Made by a program: the position numbers and the translations under genes
Shown: one piece after another, positions 22,594 to 32,200 of the stretch
Layout of the letters: each line of letters opens with the position of its first letter
How positions within the stretch are numbered: position 1 is the stretch's first letter
The notes under the pieces: generated by a model
The model's database searches: none
What the model was told of the DNA's origin: nothing
Seen by the model: the letters and a program-made list of their open reading frames with translations, nothing else
DNA from: Thoreauomyces humboldtii
Taxonomy: Eukaryota; Chytridiomycota; Chytridiomycetes; Spizellomycetales; Powellomycetaceae
Assembly: GCA_027596035.1 (NCBI GenBank)
Contig: JADGJA010000144.1
Span: 1 to 36,795, forward strand
Length of the DNA: 36,795 nt
Reading direction: 5' to 3'

Positions 22594-22795
22594 GGAGAGA
22601 TGTTCCGATGAGGTTTCTTGGTTTTTGCTTTTCCGATTGGGGACTGGACCGCCTGGTTGTCAGGATTCTGGTGGTGTCAAGGATGACCACCACGTCACCG
22701 TGCTGCGCCACTCCTCGCTGCGTCCCGCAAACTTGAGCCAGCGGTAACTCGAAACCGAACACAGCACAAGGAAGAAACGAGAGCATATGATTCTC

Positions 22796-24193
22796 TTAAA
22801 CATCTGACAATTCCGCCACTTCAAGTAACGGTCTTAAAGACCGCTCGTGTGCTTCCGCCATCTCATGAATCTCCCTCTCGACTTCCGCCTGCTGCGCTAG
22901 GATTGCGGCTAGTCGGTCCGGCCCATCGTCGCCTTCAATCAGCTTTGGGGGCTGGATGTCCACGGTGCTGTGCGGCGAGAAAATCATGTCCATGAAGACG
23001 TGATTCCGCTTGTACCGCTCCAGTGCCACCTTGCGGCCCTCCGCTACGTCGAGCTCATCTGGTAAATGAGATAAAGAGGAGTTCAGCCAAAGATGCGCAA
23101 GCGCCTTGTCCAAGTTATCTTTTGATCGTACCACCGGAAGGATCTCTTTCCTCGGGTTGAGTACTGGTACTGGCTTTCGAGTGCTGTTAAAATAGTTCAA
23201 GGTCAGACTCGCAGTACGCGGTGTGAGGGCTGTACTCTGGTTTGTACGCACCCTGATCCGCTTTCGCCCACCCGGATGGATCGGTTCCCTTTGTGCCCCG
23301 CTCGACCGCCTAGTAGATTGCTGAGACCCGTAGTGCTGTCCCTGATGTTGCTGGTGTTGCTGATGTTGCTGATGTTGCTGCTGCGCCGCCTGTGCTGCCA
23401 AAGAAGAGAGAGCCTGGCGCCCACGCGGCATGGTCTTGATCATGTGTTGCTGGATAGGGATCTGGTGGGCCGGCTCGGTGCACAGTGCGTAGTGCAAGAG
23501 CTGAAAGTTGGAATGTGCGAGACGATACCGTCGTCTTGTTCTGTAATATAAACGGCGGAAATGTTGAGTGCAACCATCAACGGTTTCGCTGGACTGCATT
23601 CGCAACATACATTCGAGCAACCTGATCGCCGAAATCAAAACCGCGATTCCGAGAGTAGATTTCTAATGACTTGGTAGACAACCAGTAAGCGAAATTTGTA
23701 GTCAAGGCGAGCGAGCGTTTGTCGGTAGTAAAGCATACCCCGTGAGTCACTTCCATTTTGTAAAGGTCTTCATCGTCCAGCCAGCCTATCATATCGAAAC
23801 ATCAGCAGCATCCTTCTGAGAAGAGCATCCTTCCCGATACACCATTACCATAACCATCTTCTGGCAGTGGCTCACTGGGAGAGAGTTCAAATACGAAAAC
23901 AGTGCCCTCTGGAAGACGCAGGAAAGACTGAGCAATCCCGGTCCTTGAGACCATCAAAGTAAGAGTCAGTTCGTACCGGTCGGCTGTTACAACGACGAGC
24001 AGTCAGCAGTCTGATTGTGCGTGACCAATCGCCGTCAGAGTGGACCGACCTTTTCCAAAACAACGTTCTCGAAGGCCTCCTGGCCGCGAACGGAGGCGCA
24101 CTTTGCAAGGATGCCGGCTATTCGCTCGGGAGCTAGGTGAACCCTCTCATAAGGGAATCGCGTCGTAAGCTTCCTGAACATTCCGTTGGACAT
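22796..24193 (-). CDS. SSR4: Ssr4-like subunit of SWI/SNF and RSC chromatin-remodelling complexes
   Basis: Ssr4 is a fungal subunit shared by the SWI/SNF and RSC remodellers and acts in the nucleus. Four exons, 24193-24046, 23983-23849, 23785-23611 and 23540-22796, give 400 residues. The N-terminal Ssr4 domain shows LPEGTVFVFE, DGYGWLDDEDLYKMEV, LEIYSRNRGFDFGDQVAR, RRRYRLAHSN and IPIQQHMIKTMPRGRQAL, in the family order. A Gln/His-rich repeat follows. The C-terminal block ERYKRNHVFMDMIFSP starts at about residue 327, and a helical tail ends the protein. The first donor (GTCCAC) is unusual. Inside exon 4, a GTGCGT donor near 23251 and a later acceptor could remove 78 bp in frame, so this may be an alternative intron. 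The start lies 210 bp from the divergent WBP11-like gene. Confidence 0.78.
23342..23385. repeat. Gln/His codon repeat in the Ssr4-like gene
   Basis: On the minus strand, near-perfect CAACATCAG-type units encode a QHQQHQQHQQH-like stretch. Such repeats expand by slippage and usually form disordered linkers. Confidence 0.8.
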
Positions 24194-24403
24194 ATCTGGT
24201 TCCTTGACTCGCCGGCTCTCCGGAGGTTGAGGATTGTCGAAGATTTGGAGCGCACGAGACGGTCAAGGAAGAATTGTCTTTTGCCTTGTCCGAAAGGAGC
24301 GGACGGGGTTCTACCGGTAACTTCCGCAGGATTTCACTACCGGTACTGTCCTTCCTTCCACCGACCTACTACCTACTCTAAAATTCAGGTGTTTGTGGTG
24401 ACC
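24194..24403. promoter_or_regulatory. Divergent promoter of SSR4-like and WBP11-like genes
   Basis: Only 210 bases separate the two start codons, so the promoters overlap. Both flanking genes encode nuclear proteins (chromatin remodelling and splicing), which would fit shared expression. No specific site is identified. Confidence 0.45.
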
Positions 24404-26165
24404 ATGGCAAAGTCAGGCAGAGCAGTCAACCCTGCGGATGCACACCGCAAGCAGCAGCGAAAGCGAGAGCTGAAAAAGGTGGAACAGGGGCATTCCTCGT
24501 TGCTGGCAGCAGTCGGCAAGCTTTTGCTGACTTCTCGACCGCCGTTCAGAACAAAGAAGACCGAAAGAAAGTACGGCTCGTTGCCACCGCTCAAAAGGAC
24601 ACCAAGAAGCTTTTCAAAGAGCTTCAAGAATACCAGGCTGTCGGTAGGCTCGTCCATCGCCACCGCAGTTTCTGAAGTGGAAGCAGTCCACTCATTAATG
24701 TTGTGTGATCAGATCACCTTGAGCCAGCGCAACGAAGAAAGAAGCAGCAGCTCGATGAGAAACTTCAGCAGATCAACAAATCCAGAGAAGAGCTAGGACT
24801 GGCTCCCGTGGATCCAAATGCACCCGCACCAAAGTCAAAGAGCAAACAGGATGTGGAGGTCAAGTGGTACCACCCAACATTCAACCCGCACGGCCCGAAA
24901 AAGCCTGCTCGCACTGGTGGGTGGCAAGCGGCGTTTCTGAATCTGAGAAACTTTACTAGAGAGAGCTGACTGGGCTATTCGCAGGGAGTGATACGGACAG
25001 CGATGAAAGCGACAGCGAACTGGATTCTGAATCAGACTCGAGATCAGAAGGTTTTCCATGTTCTCGACCTGGTGCTTCGTCAACGCTCTGCTAATTGTTT
25101 GATTTTGTAGATGCCGCGGAGGAAGAAGCAGAAACCAGCTCTGCGCAAACATCCAATCACCAAGCCTTTTTACCAATCGATGACCTCTCGCACATCCCTC
25201 TCCCGAAGGGCACAGCCGCGAACTCCGAGGCGCAGATCTATCACACGTTGGACCTGCCCGAAATTCGAAATAGCCATGTTCCAGCAGCACCGGCAGCCAT
25301 GTCCGCTTCACGGAGCAGCGATCCGATTCTCGTTCTTCCATTTCAGCATCACATGCCTCCGCCTCTTCCCTTTCCGCCACCTGGTATGCCAGGTGCGGTC
25401 GAGATAGTCTTTGCGATGCTTATGTTTCAAACTCTAAACTCACTCACATATTCTTTCACAGGGTTCGGGCCCCCGTTCATGCAGGGTATGCCACCGGGAC
25501 CGCCTCCTGGACCGCCGCCGTTCGGCATGCAGGCACGAGGCTTCGCGCCCGGACCTCCGCCTGGTCCACCTCCACTCCACGTCGGCGGTTACGCAGGAGG
25601 ACCAATAATCCGACCGTTTCCACCTGGGCCACCGCCATTCATGCGTCCTCCACCCCACCTTGTCATGCACCAGCAACCATTCCACCATCAGCCTTATCCA
25701 CCACCGCCTCACATCCAGTTTGCACCACCGCCCTTTTTTGGTCCACCGCGACCACCTGCATCTCACTCTGCATCCCTTTCCGCCCCGCCCCCTGCCGGCC
25801 CGAGCGCTGCCCCTGCGCCTGCTCGAGTGATAGCCGCTGCTCCCGTCGTTCGGGACCTGCAGGCCGAGTCCGTCAAGCTCGTGCCGGCCGCCCTGCTGCG
25901 GAAGCGGGCAGCGGCACCACGCCCAAAACCCAAAGCTGCGGTGGGATATGTTGGAGCCGCGAACGCAAGACTGCTGCCTGCGGGAAAGAGGGTGCTCAAC
26001 GCGGCGCCGGACGTTGGGGACGGAGGCGACGTGGATGCCAACCCGCTGGGCCAGGGACTGCTGGCGAAGACGGGAGCTCCATCGCAGCAGAAGCAGAAGG
26101 AGGCGACGAAGACGGCCAACGAGGAGTACGACGAGTTTATGAACTCGATGAAGGATCTCCTGTGA
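24404..26165 (+). CDS. WBP11-like splicing factor (proline-rich)
   Basis: WBP11 proteins are nuclear, bind WW-domain splicing factors through proline motifs and activate late spliceosome steps. Six exons, 24404-24478, 24550-24643, 24728-24916, 24985-25050, 25111-25392 and 25462-26165, give 469 residues. The N-terminus has the family pattern: AVNPADAHRKQQRKRELKK, then a charged helix (QRRKKQQLDEKLQQINKSREE) and WYHPTFNPHG. A Ser/Asp-rich acidic stretch follows. Two thirds of the protein are Pro/Gly/Phe-rich with repeated PPGPPPG and PPPF motifs, suited to WW-domain binding. The extreme C-terminus, NEEYDEFMNSMKDLL, resembles the conserved end of WBP11. The sixth intron (25393-25461) is 69 bp and in frame; I treat it as spliced because it has good signals and lacks the proline bias of its surroundings. 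Confidence 0.8.
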
Positions 26166-26263
26166 GACGACTTCATTTTTTTACCATCAGCCTTCTAAGA
26201 TTTTCGATATATATATATACATGTGAGGGGGGGTCGTGCACTCCCGGCCTCTCTTTTCCCCAC

Positions 26264-26812
26264 TCATGCTTCCACGACGTCGTTGCTGGCGCCCGCTGCT
26301 GCCGCCGTCGCAGCCTCGACGCTGGCCTGCATGGCGTCGACCTGCCTCGTCGTCTCCTCGTCTTCGGCCTCCTCCTCCGGCTCGAAGGACTTGAGGAGAA
26401 GGTTGACGACATCCATGTGTCCCTGCTGCTCTGCCACGGTGACGGGACTCCGCCCGAGGTCGTTCTTCTGGGTTGCGTCGGCGCCGGCTTTGAGGAGTGC
26501 CTCGACGCACTCGAGCTTCCCGTTGAGAGCGGCCCAGTGGAGGGCTGTGCTTCCGTCCTGGTTGGGAGCGTTCACGTCCGAGACGGAAAGTTCTGGGAGG
26601 ATGTGGGTGATGATGTCGAGATGGCCGTTGGCGGATGCCTGGTGGAGAGCGGTGGCAGCGGAGGTGGGAAGGGATGAGACGTAGAGGGAACGCAAGGATG
26701 CGGTCGGTTGTGCGGCCAGGTGGTCCTGCACGAGTTCCTTCAGCCCGTCGAGGTCACCATACCGAGCGCAGGTGACGAACTCTTGCACGTCAAATTCAGG
26801 CGCGATGGTCAT
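26264..26812 (-). CDS. YAR1: Ankyrin-repeat protein, Yar1-like chaperone of ribosomal protein uS3
   Basis: Yar1 binds and protects newly made ribosomal protein S3 (uS3) and aids its nuclear delivery. The gene is a single exon of 182 residues (yeast Yar1 is 200). It begins with a helix and YGDLDGLKELV, then has ankyrin units: TALHQASANGHLDIITHIL, TALHWAALNGKLECVEALL and a degenerate one, RSPVTVAEQQGHMDVVNLLL. An acidic segment (EPEEEAEDEE) and a C-terminal Ala-rich helix follow. The order (ankyrin core and then an acidic tail), size and the ALHWAALNGKL motif match Yar1 well. Generic ankyrin proteins are an alternative. The gene is convergent with the WBP11-like gene, with 98 bp between stops. 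Confidence 0.78.
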   Translation of the reverse strand: MTIAPEFDVQEFVTCARYGDLDGLKELVQDHLAAQPTASLRSLYVSSLPTSAATALHQASANGHLDIITHILPELSVSDVNAPNQDGSTALHWAALNGKLECVEALLKAGADATQKNDLGRSPVTVAEQQGHMDVVNLLLKSFEPEEEAEDEETTRQVDAMQASVEAATAAAAGASNDVVEA

Positions 26813-27098
26813 GCTTGCCGTATGTCGTGTATGCGGATGAGAATGCAGTGTCGACCGACAGAAACCAAACAAAAAAAAGAAAAACAGAGGAGAGAGCGAG
26901 AGAGAGAGAGAGAGGAAAAAGGGAAGAAACCGAGAACAAGCTGTCGAGGCTGTGGGGTCATTGATGGGCATGCCAGCCACAAAACAGCGGCATGACGTCA
27001 TTTGCACCTGCCAATCCCCAAGCATTTCCTTTTGTTTTTCGCACCCGTCAAGCTTCAACCCAAACAATAATAGAACTCTTATCACAGCATACCTCATC
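26813..27098. promoter_or_regulatory. Divergent region of YAR1-like and NTF2-like genes with GA tract
   Basis: The 286 bases between the divergent starts carry both promoters. A purine tract with (GA)n repeats at about 26889-26915 is the main feature. On the minus strand it is a CT tract before YAR1, a common core-promoter element in fungi. Confidence 0.5.
26889..26915. repeat. GA microsatellite
   Basis: The tract reads aggagagagcgagagagagagagagag, a simple dinucleotide repeat with one interruption. Confidence 0.85.
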
Positions 27099-27890
27099 AT
27101 GGAAAACCCAAAGCAAGATATCGTCAACAGCGTTCTGATCCCAATCCTCTCGACTGATGCCACCGCAGTGCACTCGGTGGTCGAACAGTACTGCTCGGAC
27201 GATGTAGTATTCCATCACCCCGCTTTCATCCTCAAGGGGAAGCAGGAGTTCCAGAAGATGTACCTCGGGTGGTCCAAGCAGAACTACGATTTCAACAAGC
27301 TCACCGTACACGCCGTCTTTTACGACGAGGAAATCGGAAGGGTCGTCACCGACATCACGTACCAGGTACCCGAGCTTGGATCGGATCGTTTGACACCTAC
27401 CCAGTCAGTCTTCCTCTGACACCCCATGCCTATCTCCTCAGTTCCACCCGATGTTCTTCCCAACGAGGTCTCCTCAGACCGCGCGTGTCATCACCATGTT
27501 CCACCTGCGTCCTGTCAAGCGCGCCGGATCGACCCGCTACCTCATCACCCGTCAAGAGGTACTGTCGTGCCTGGATTGCGTTCAGTTCGATCCTGGTCAG
27601 CTCATCTCCATCTTTTGCAGGACTACTACCCTACTGACGCCATCTGCGCTGCCGTCACGCCCGAACCTCTGTCCTCCATGGTCAAATGGGGAGTTCAGAC
27701 CGCCATGCGATGTTCTGGCCTGTTCACCATCCACATCTTCGGCACCCTTTCGGTCCTTGCGTCGAGCGTCGTGGAGACCCTCGGTTTCAAGGATCAGCAT
27801 GTCGCGAAGGAGGTCATCATGGAGACCGTGGACGACGATCACCGCGTAGGAGGAGTGGCCGCTTCCGAGCACGTTTGCAAGAGCAAGTAG
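27099..27890 (+). CDS. NTF2/SnoaL-like domain protein
   Basis: Three exons, 27099-27365, 27442-27558 and 27621-27890, all phase 0, give 217 residues. The N-terminal part has the cone-fold pattern of NTF2/SnoaL-like proteins: an opening helix, YCSDDVVFHHPAF, a mid helix (QEFQKMYLGWSKQNYDF), and antiparallel strands (LTVHAVFYDEE, RVVTDITYQ, RVITMFHLRPVK, RYLITRQEDYYPTDAI). A second part has a hydrophobic segment, LFTIHIFGTLSVLASSVVETLGF, which may be a membrane helix or a packed core helix. This layout is found in fungal proteins annotated as SigF-like NTF2-like. Its substrate and role are unknown, and no catalytic residues can be assigned. Confidence 0.8.
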
Positions 27891-29276
27891 ACGGTCGACT
27901 CCTTCCGGCGTAGCATTCCCTCCTTCTTTTTGGAAGCGTACAACTTGTATCTCTCTCGCTTTTCCCTCCTCTCGTTTTCCCTCCCATCATACACTTCGAC
28001 CCTATTTGTTCGGTCATAACGGAACTTTCCGTCTTCTTCTCAACCTTCATTATGATGTCAGAGAAGACCTGGAAATCTCGCGGGGCTGTTGCTTTTCCCA
28101 AATGCATCAGGTTACAAAGGCAAGGTTGTCTACATGAGTTGTCAGAAAGACTAATCGTTGTAATACATCCTTTGCAATGGGAAAGAACTTGGCCTCCCGC
28201 GGGCGACTATTTGCTCAGGTAAGACTCGTCGGACATAACAGGATTATCAACGACGTTCTCTCGCTTGACCCCTCTTGCCTGATACGAGGCATGCGAGGAG
28301 GGGACGATACGAAAATGTCGTTGTTTAAACCTATTAGGCGCGACGGCTAATTCCGTCAACGGTCAGTTTTCGATGTCGTGGAGGGGATGCCCAAAAGCGC
28401 CCGGCCTTTTATACAGTCCTTGAAGGAAATGTCACGTGACGGCTACCCATGGGTCATCCAGGAACCAGGAACCTGGGACGCCTCGACAGAGCAACTGGCC
28501 TCCAAGTTCGGCTCTGCGGCCTCTGCCCCTCATGGCTCACTCGCGGCAGAGAGATGCCACAGAAAGCATCAGGTGGCTCCGTCCGCTTGCGGCAATCCTC
28601 AAGAGACCGGGCGAAGCACCCAAAGTGTAGTTTGCCCGGAGTTTGCCGCTTAGCGACGAAAAAGGTTCCTTGCTTACGTAAACGGGTCGTCTTTTCCAGG
28701 CTCCGACGTCGCTGGCCGCGGAAAGGTCGAACGGAACCTTGCTCGCGTTACTGCCCTACGGTCCGTCGATGTCTGTCGCCAGAGGGGGAGAGGACCTTAC
28801 GTCGTAAACCAGGGGACGGCGAGGTCTGCTTGACTTTTAACCTTGATCCGAGGGCCCCCGCCACTTGCTGCGTGTCAAGTGTTTTACGGATGCTCAGATT
28901 GATGTAAAGGAGGGTTACCCCAATCTCCGTTGCTAGATTCATAGGTTGCCTGAATCCAAGAAACCCGAAAATTCCAATTCCAGGATCCAGACGTTTAGCT
29001 GGACCAGAGTGCTGACGATACAGAGGGGGTTAGAGAGCGGAGCGAGTGTCTTCACCCCGGCGCGGCGGGATTCACATATCGGGCTTTCTGAGCAAAGCTG
29101 CATGCTTCTCCCCCTTGCTCCTTTCCGTAATAGAAACTATCCTGCTCCGCAGTCCATTCGATACCCTCGAGTCTCACGTTCTCTCCTAGATTCCTCAGTG
29201 GTCAGGACTGTCACTTGCAATCCTATACCGACCAATAGCCTGCCGAATTCGCCACAACCCGTTCGTAGCCGGCCGG
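27891..29276. other. Long intergenic region upstream of the 12-TM cyclase gene
   Basis: About 1.4 kb, the largest gene-free stretch in the window. The first 100 bases are pyrimidine-rich and probably the 3' UTR of the NTF2-like gene. Short open frames, such as 28378-28653 (+), have no family pattern, splice continuity or homology that I can name. An imperfect inverted repeat lies near 28459-28478 (ccaggaaccaggaacctggg). No tRNA signature was seen. It may hold a long promoter or a non-coding transcript. Confidence 0.4.
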
Positions 29277-32200
29277 ATGTGGGAGGACACCATCTACGCA
29301 TGCACGAAGCGGTGCAAGGCGATAGCCAAGGAGCTTACCTCGACCTACGATATACCCTCCCTTCCGGATCTCCCATCGTCCGATCCCTCAGCAGATAATG
29401 GAGCCGACGGGAAATCGATCGGGAGCAGCAAGCTTGCCACCCCGTTGGACAGCAACGCACCACAGAAAGTGACGGACTCCCGAGTGCTGGGGAGCGCCGA
29501 GGAGGAAGGCGCAGGTGGGATGACAGCGGACGGGGAAGAGTCCGATGACGATTCTACCGACGTCTCCTTCTCCAATCTCGGGGCCCTGGGCGACGGAACC
29601 CAGGTTCTCAAGAAATTCATGAACCCGCTCACGTTCGCCTTTCGACAACCCCGTCGGGAGGAACACTACTTCAGAACCCATCTCCTCCCCAACCGCGTCC
29701 TCCATCTGCGACTCCTCGCATTCCTGCAACTCCTACAATACTGCTTCATCATGTGGCCGACCTATCGACTACGGACGTCCACTGACGATCACCTGCGATC
29801 GAGGTTCAGTCCAGCATATGTTACCATATGGGTGGTGTCGGCCGTCTTGTGGTTGTTCCTGCTGTCCACAACGTTGTGGAAGAGGGGAAAGATCTACATT
29901 TGGCTGTGTCTACGGTCAAGAAAGTTGAGATATCTCGTCGTCATCAGCGAGGTACGTTCGGTCCATTTCCGGACGTTTCCTCACTTCTTATTCTCTGACC
30001 ACAATGCTTCAACAACTCTGTAGATCGTGGCCGTGTCCTTGGCAGCAAGTTGGGACTACTTTCTGGGGGTGAAATCGTCAGCTCCTGTGGGAGCCATTTC
30101 GACCATTCCAATCCTCTACTTTGCCATTTCGAGTGGATTTGCCTCTACCTATCGACAGGGCATCGCGGGGATTCTCTGCATCGGGGCGCTGTGCATAGGA
30201 AAGCTGGCATGGATTGCCGCGTATAGTCACAGTGTACATCCGGTCATCATTTATCTGGTACCGCTGGTCATAACCATCATTGTAGCTCAAGGGCTGGTTC
30301 TTGCGGGGGACCGCAACAGGAGGATCAGGTAACTTGGACACGGGGGTTAGCTATCGAGAAACTTCATTGCAGGCATACTGAAATACAGCATTGCCTTTGC
30401 AGTTACATCAAATACCAGGTGGTAGAGGATCGGTTGGCACAGACGAAGCTGGAGCGCATGAAGACGGATTATTTGCTGTCTCTCTCGCTACCGAAAAGTA
30501 TCGTCAGCACGCTGCGGGAAGTTGGCTCTACGAACTTTGATCTGATTGCAAAGAGGATATTATCCGGTGCGTAAACAAAAGCGACTTCGATTGGATGTTC
30601 AGGTCCTTACCATCTCGTGCCTGCAGCAACCGTCATGTTCGGTGATCTCAAAAACTTCAAAGAAGTCGCTTCCACTTTGGGATCTACGAAGGAGGCGCTT
30701 ACCCTTCTTAATGGAATATTCCAATACATGGATGAGGTCATTGAAGAGTACGAGGACTTGACCAAGATCAAGGTAGATTCTTGATATTGCCAACAAGGCC
30801 GCAGCGGACAACGTAGAATCTGACTTCGATCCTTTGACAGACAATCTCCACAAAGATCCTTTTCGTGGGCGGACTACAAGGATCGAAAACGCATCCATTT
30901 CAGGTGCGATTTCCTACCGAGCTCCCCTAAGCTGGCTGCCAACGACTCAACTAATTGAGTCTGGTTCTTAAGATGATTGATATGGCGGTGCAAATGCGTG
31001 ACTACTTCAGTCAAGCTCAGACCTATACGATCGGGGATCAGCAGGTGCCCATCAAACTCGACATCGAGTTTGGAGTGGCTACAGGTGCGTGCCTCTCCTT
31101 CCTCCTTTCCGGGCTCTTCTCCGCGGAAGCTAACTGTCTTGAAAACTTGACCAGGTCCTCTGGTTGCAGGAATTGTCGGGCGGAAGAAGTTCGTCTATGA
31201 GGTGAGTTGATGCTACGGGGTGGGAACTTGTGGGAACTTTCGATAGCTGACGCACCTTGGAAAGATCTACGGAGATGTTGTAAATACAGCTAGCAGGTGA
31301 GCTCGAAATCAAATGCGTATGGGTCGCGCTTTGGCGATTGATCGCTTGTTGCTGCATATAGAATGTGCTCCTTGGCCCACGAAGATCAGATTGTCATCAC
31401 GGAGAAGGTTCACAATCAGGTCAACGAAGGTAGTTTACCTGATTAGAGTCGGAGACGAATCTTTCATATTCACAGAATGCAATTTCCCACTGTTAGCGTT
31501 CGAGACTGAGGCAATGGGGACACGAGCAGTGAAGGGAAAGGGCGTGATACCCGTTTATTCGGTCGGAAATGCCATCGACGATGGCGAAGTATCCTTCGAC
31601 CACCGTTTCAAACGCAAGAGCATGGCTTCCGACGAGCCTCTGCCTGCGCTCCCCGCCCGTCTCACCACCCTGCACTATAACGGACAGGTGCATCAGGTCG
31701 GGAACGTCGAGTCCATCCTCGGGCATCGAAAATCCATCCGGCCAGACACGTCCGTGACGGCTTTAGAGCGATGTCGGAGCATTCCGGCAATATCTGGGAA
31801 ACATCTCGATCAGTACGTGAGCGCCAGCGCGCTTTCGGGACTCGGAATCGAGAGACCCGGGGTTGCTGCCAACCCGAGCAGCGCCCTGAATAAGTTCCTA
31901 AGCGGGTCATCGGCGTTGGCACCGCCTGCTGGCATTATGGATACACAAAATCCTGCGAAAAAGGCCATGGATGTTGCAAAATTGGGAAGCCCGTTGACAC
32001 TTGCCAAGACCGCGAGAACAGGGCTCACACATGTGGATCGAGAGTGGGAAGGGAGGAGGACGGTCCAGTTTCCCGCCGAACCTACCATTCCGGAGACTGG
32101 GCCGGCAGGTGAAGAGGAGGAGGGATACGTCCGTCCACCCGTCGATTATGGCCGTCGAAAGAGCGTCAAGAACATTCTCGTGGCGGAAACGGTCGAGGAC

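Noticed and set aside
26205..26222. TA-repeat run as a TATA promoter element
   Set aside because: It lies between the convergent ends of the WBP11-like and YAR1-like genes, so a 3'-end or polyadenylation role is more likely than a promoter.
28378..28653. 91-codon open frame in the long intergenic region
   Set aside because: No family pattern, unusual composition, no splice continuation, and overlapping frames on the same strand are equally long. In GC-rich DNA such frames arise by chance.
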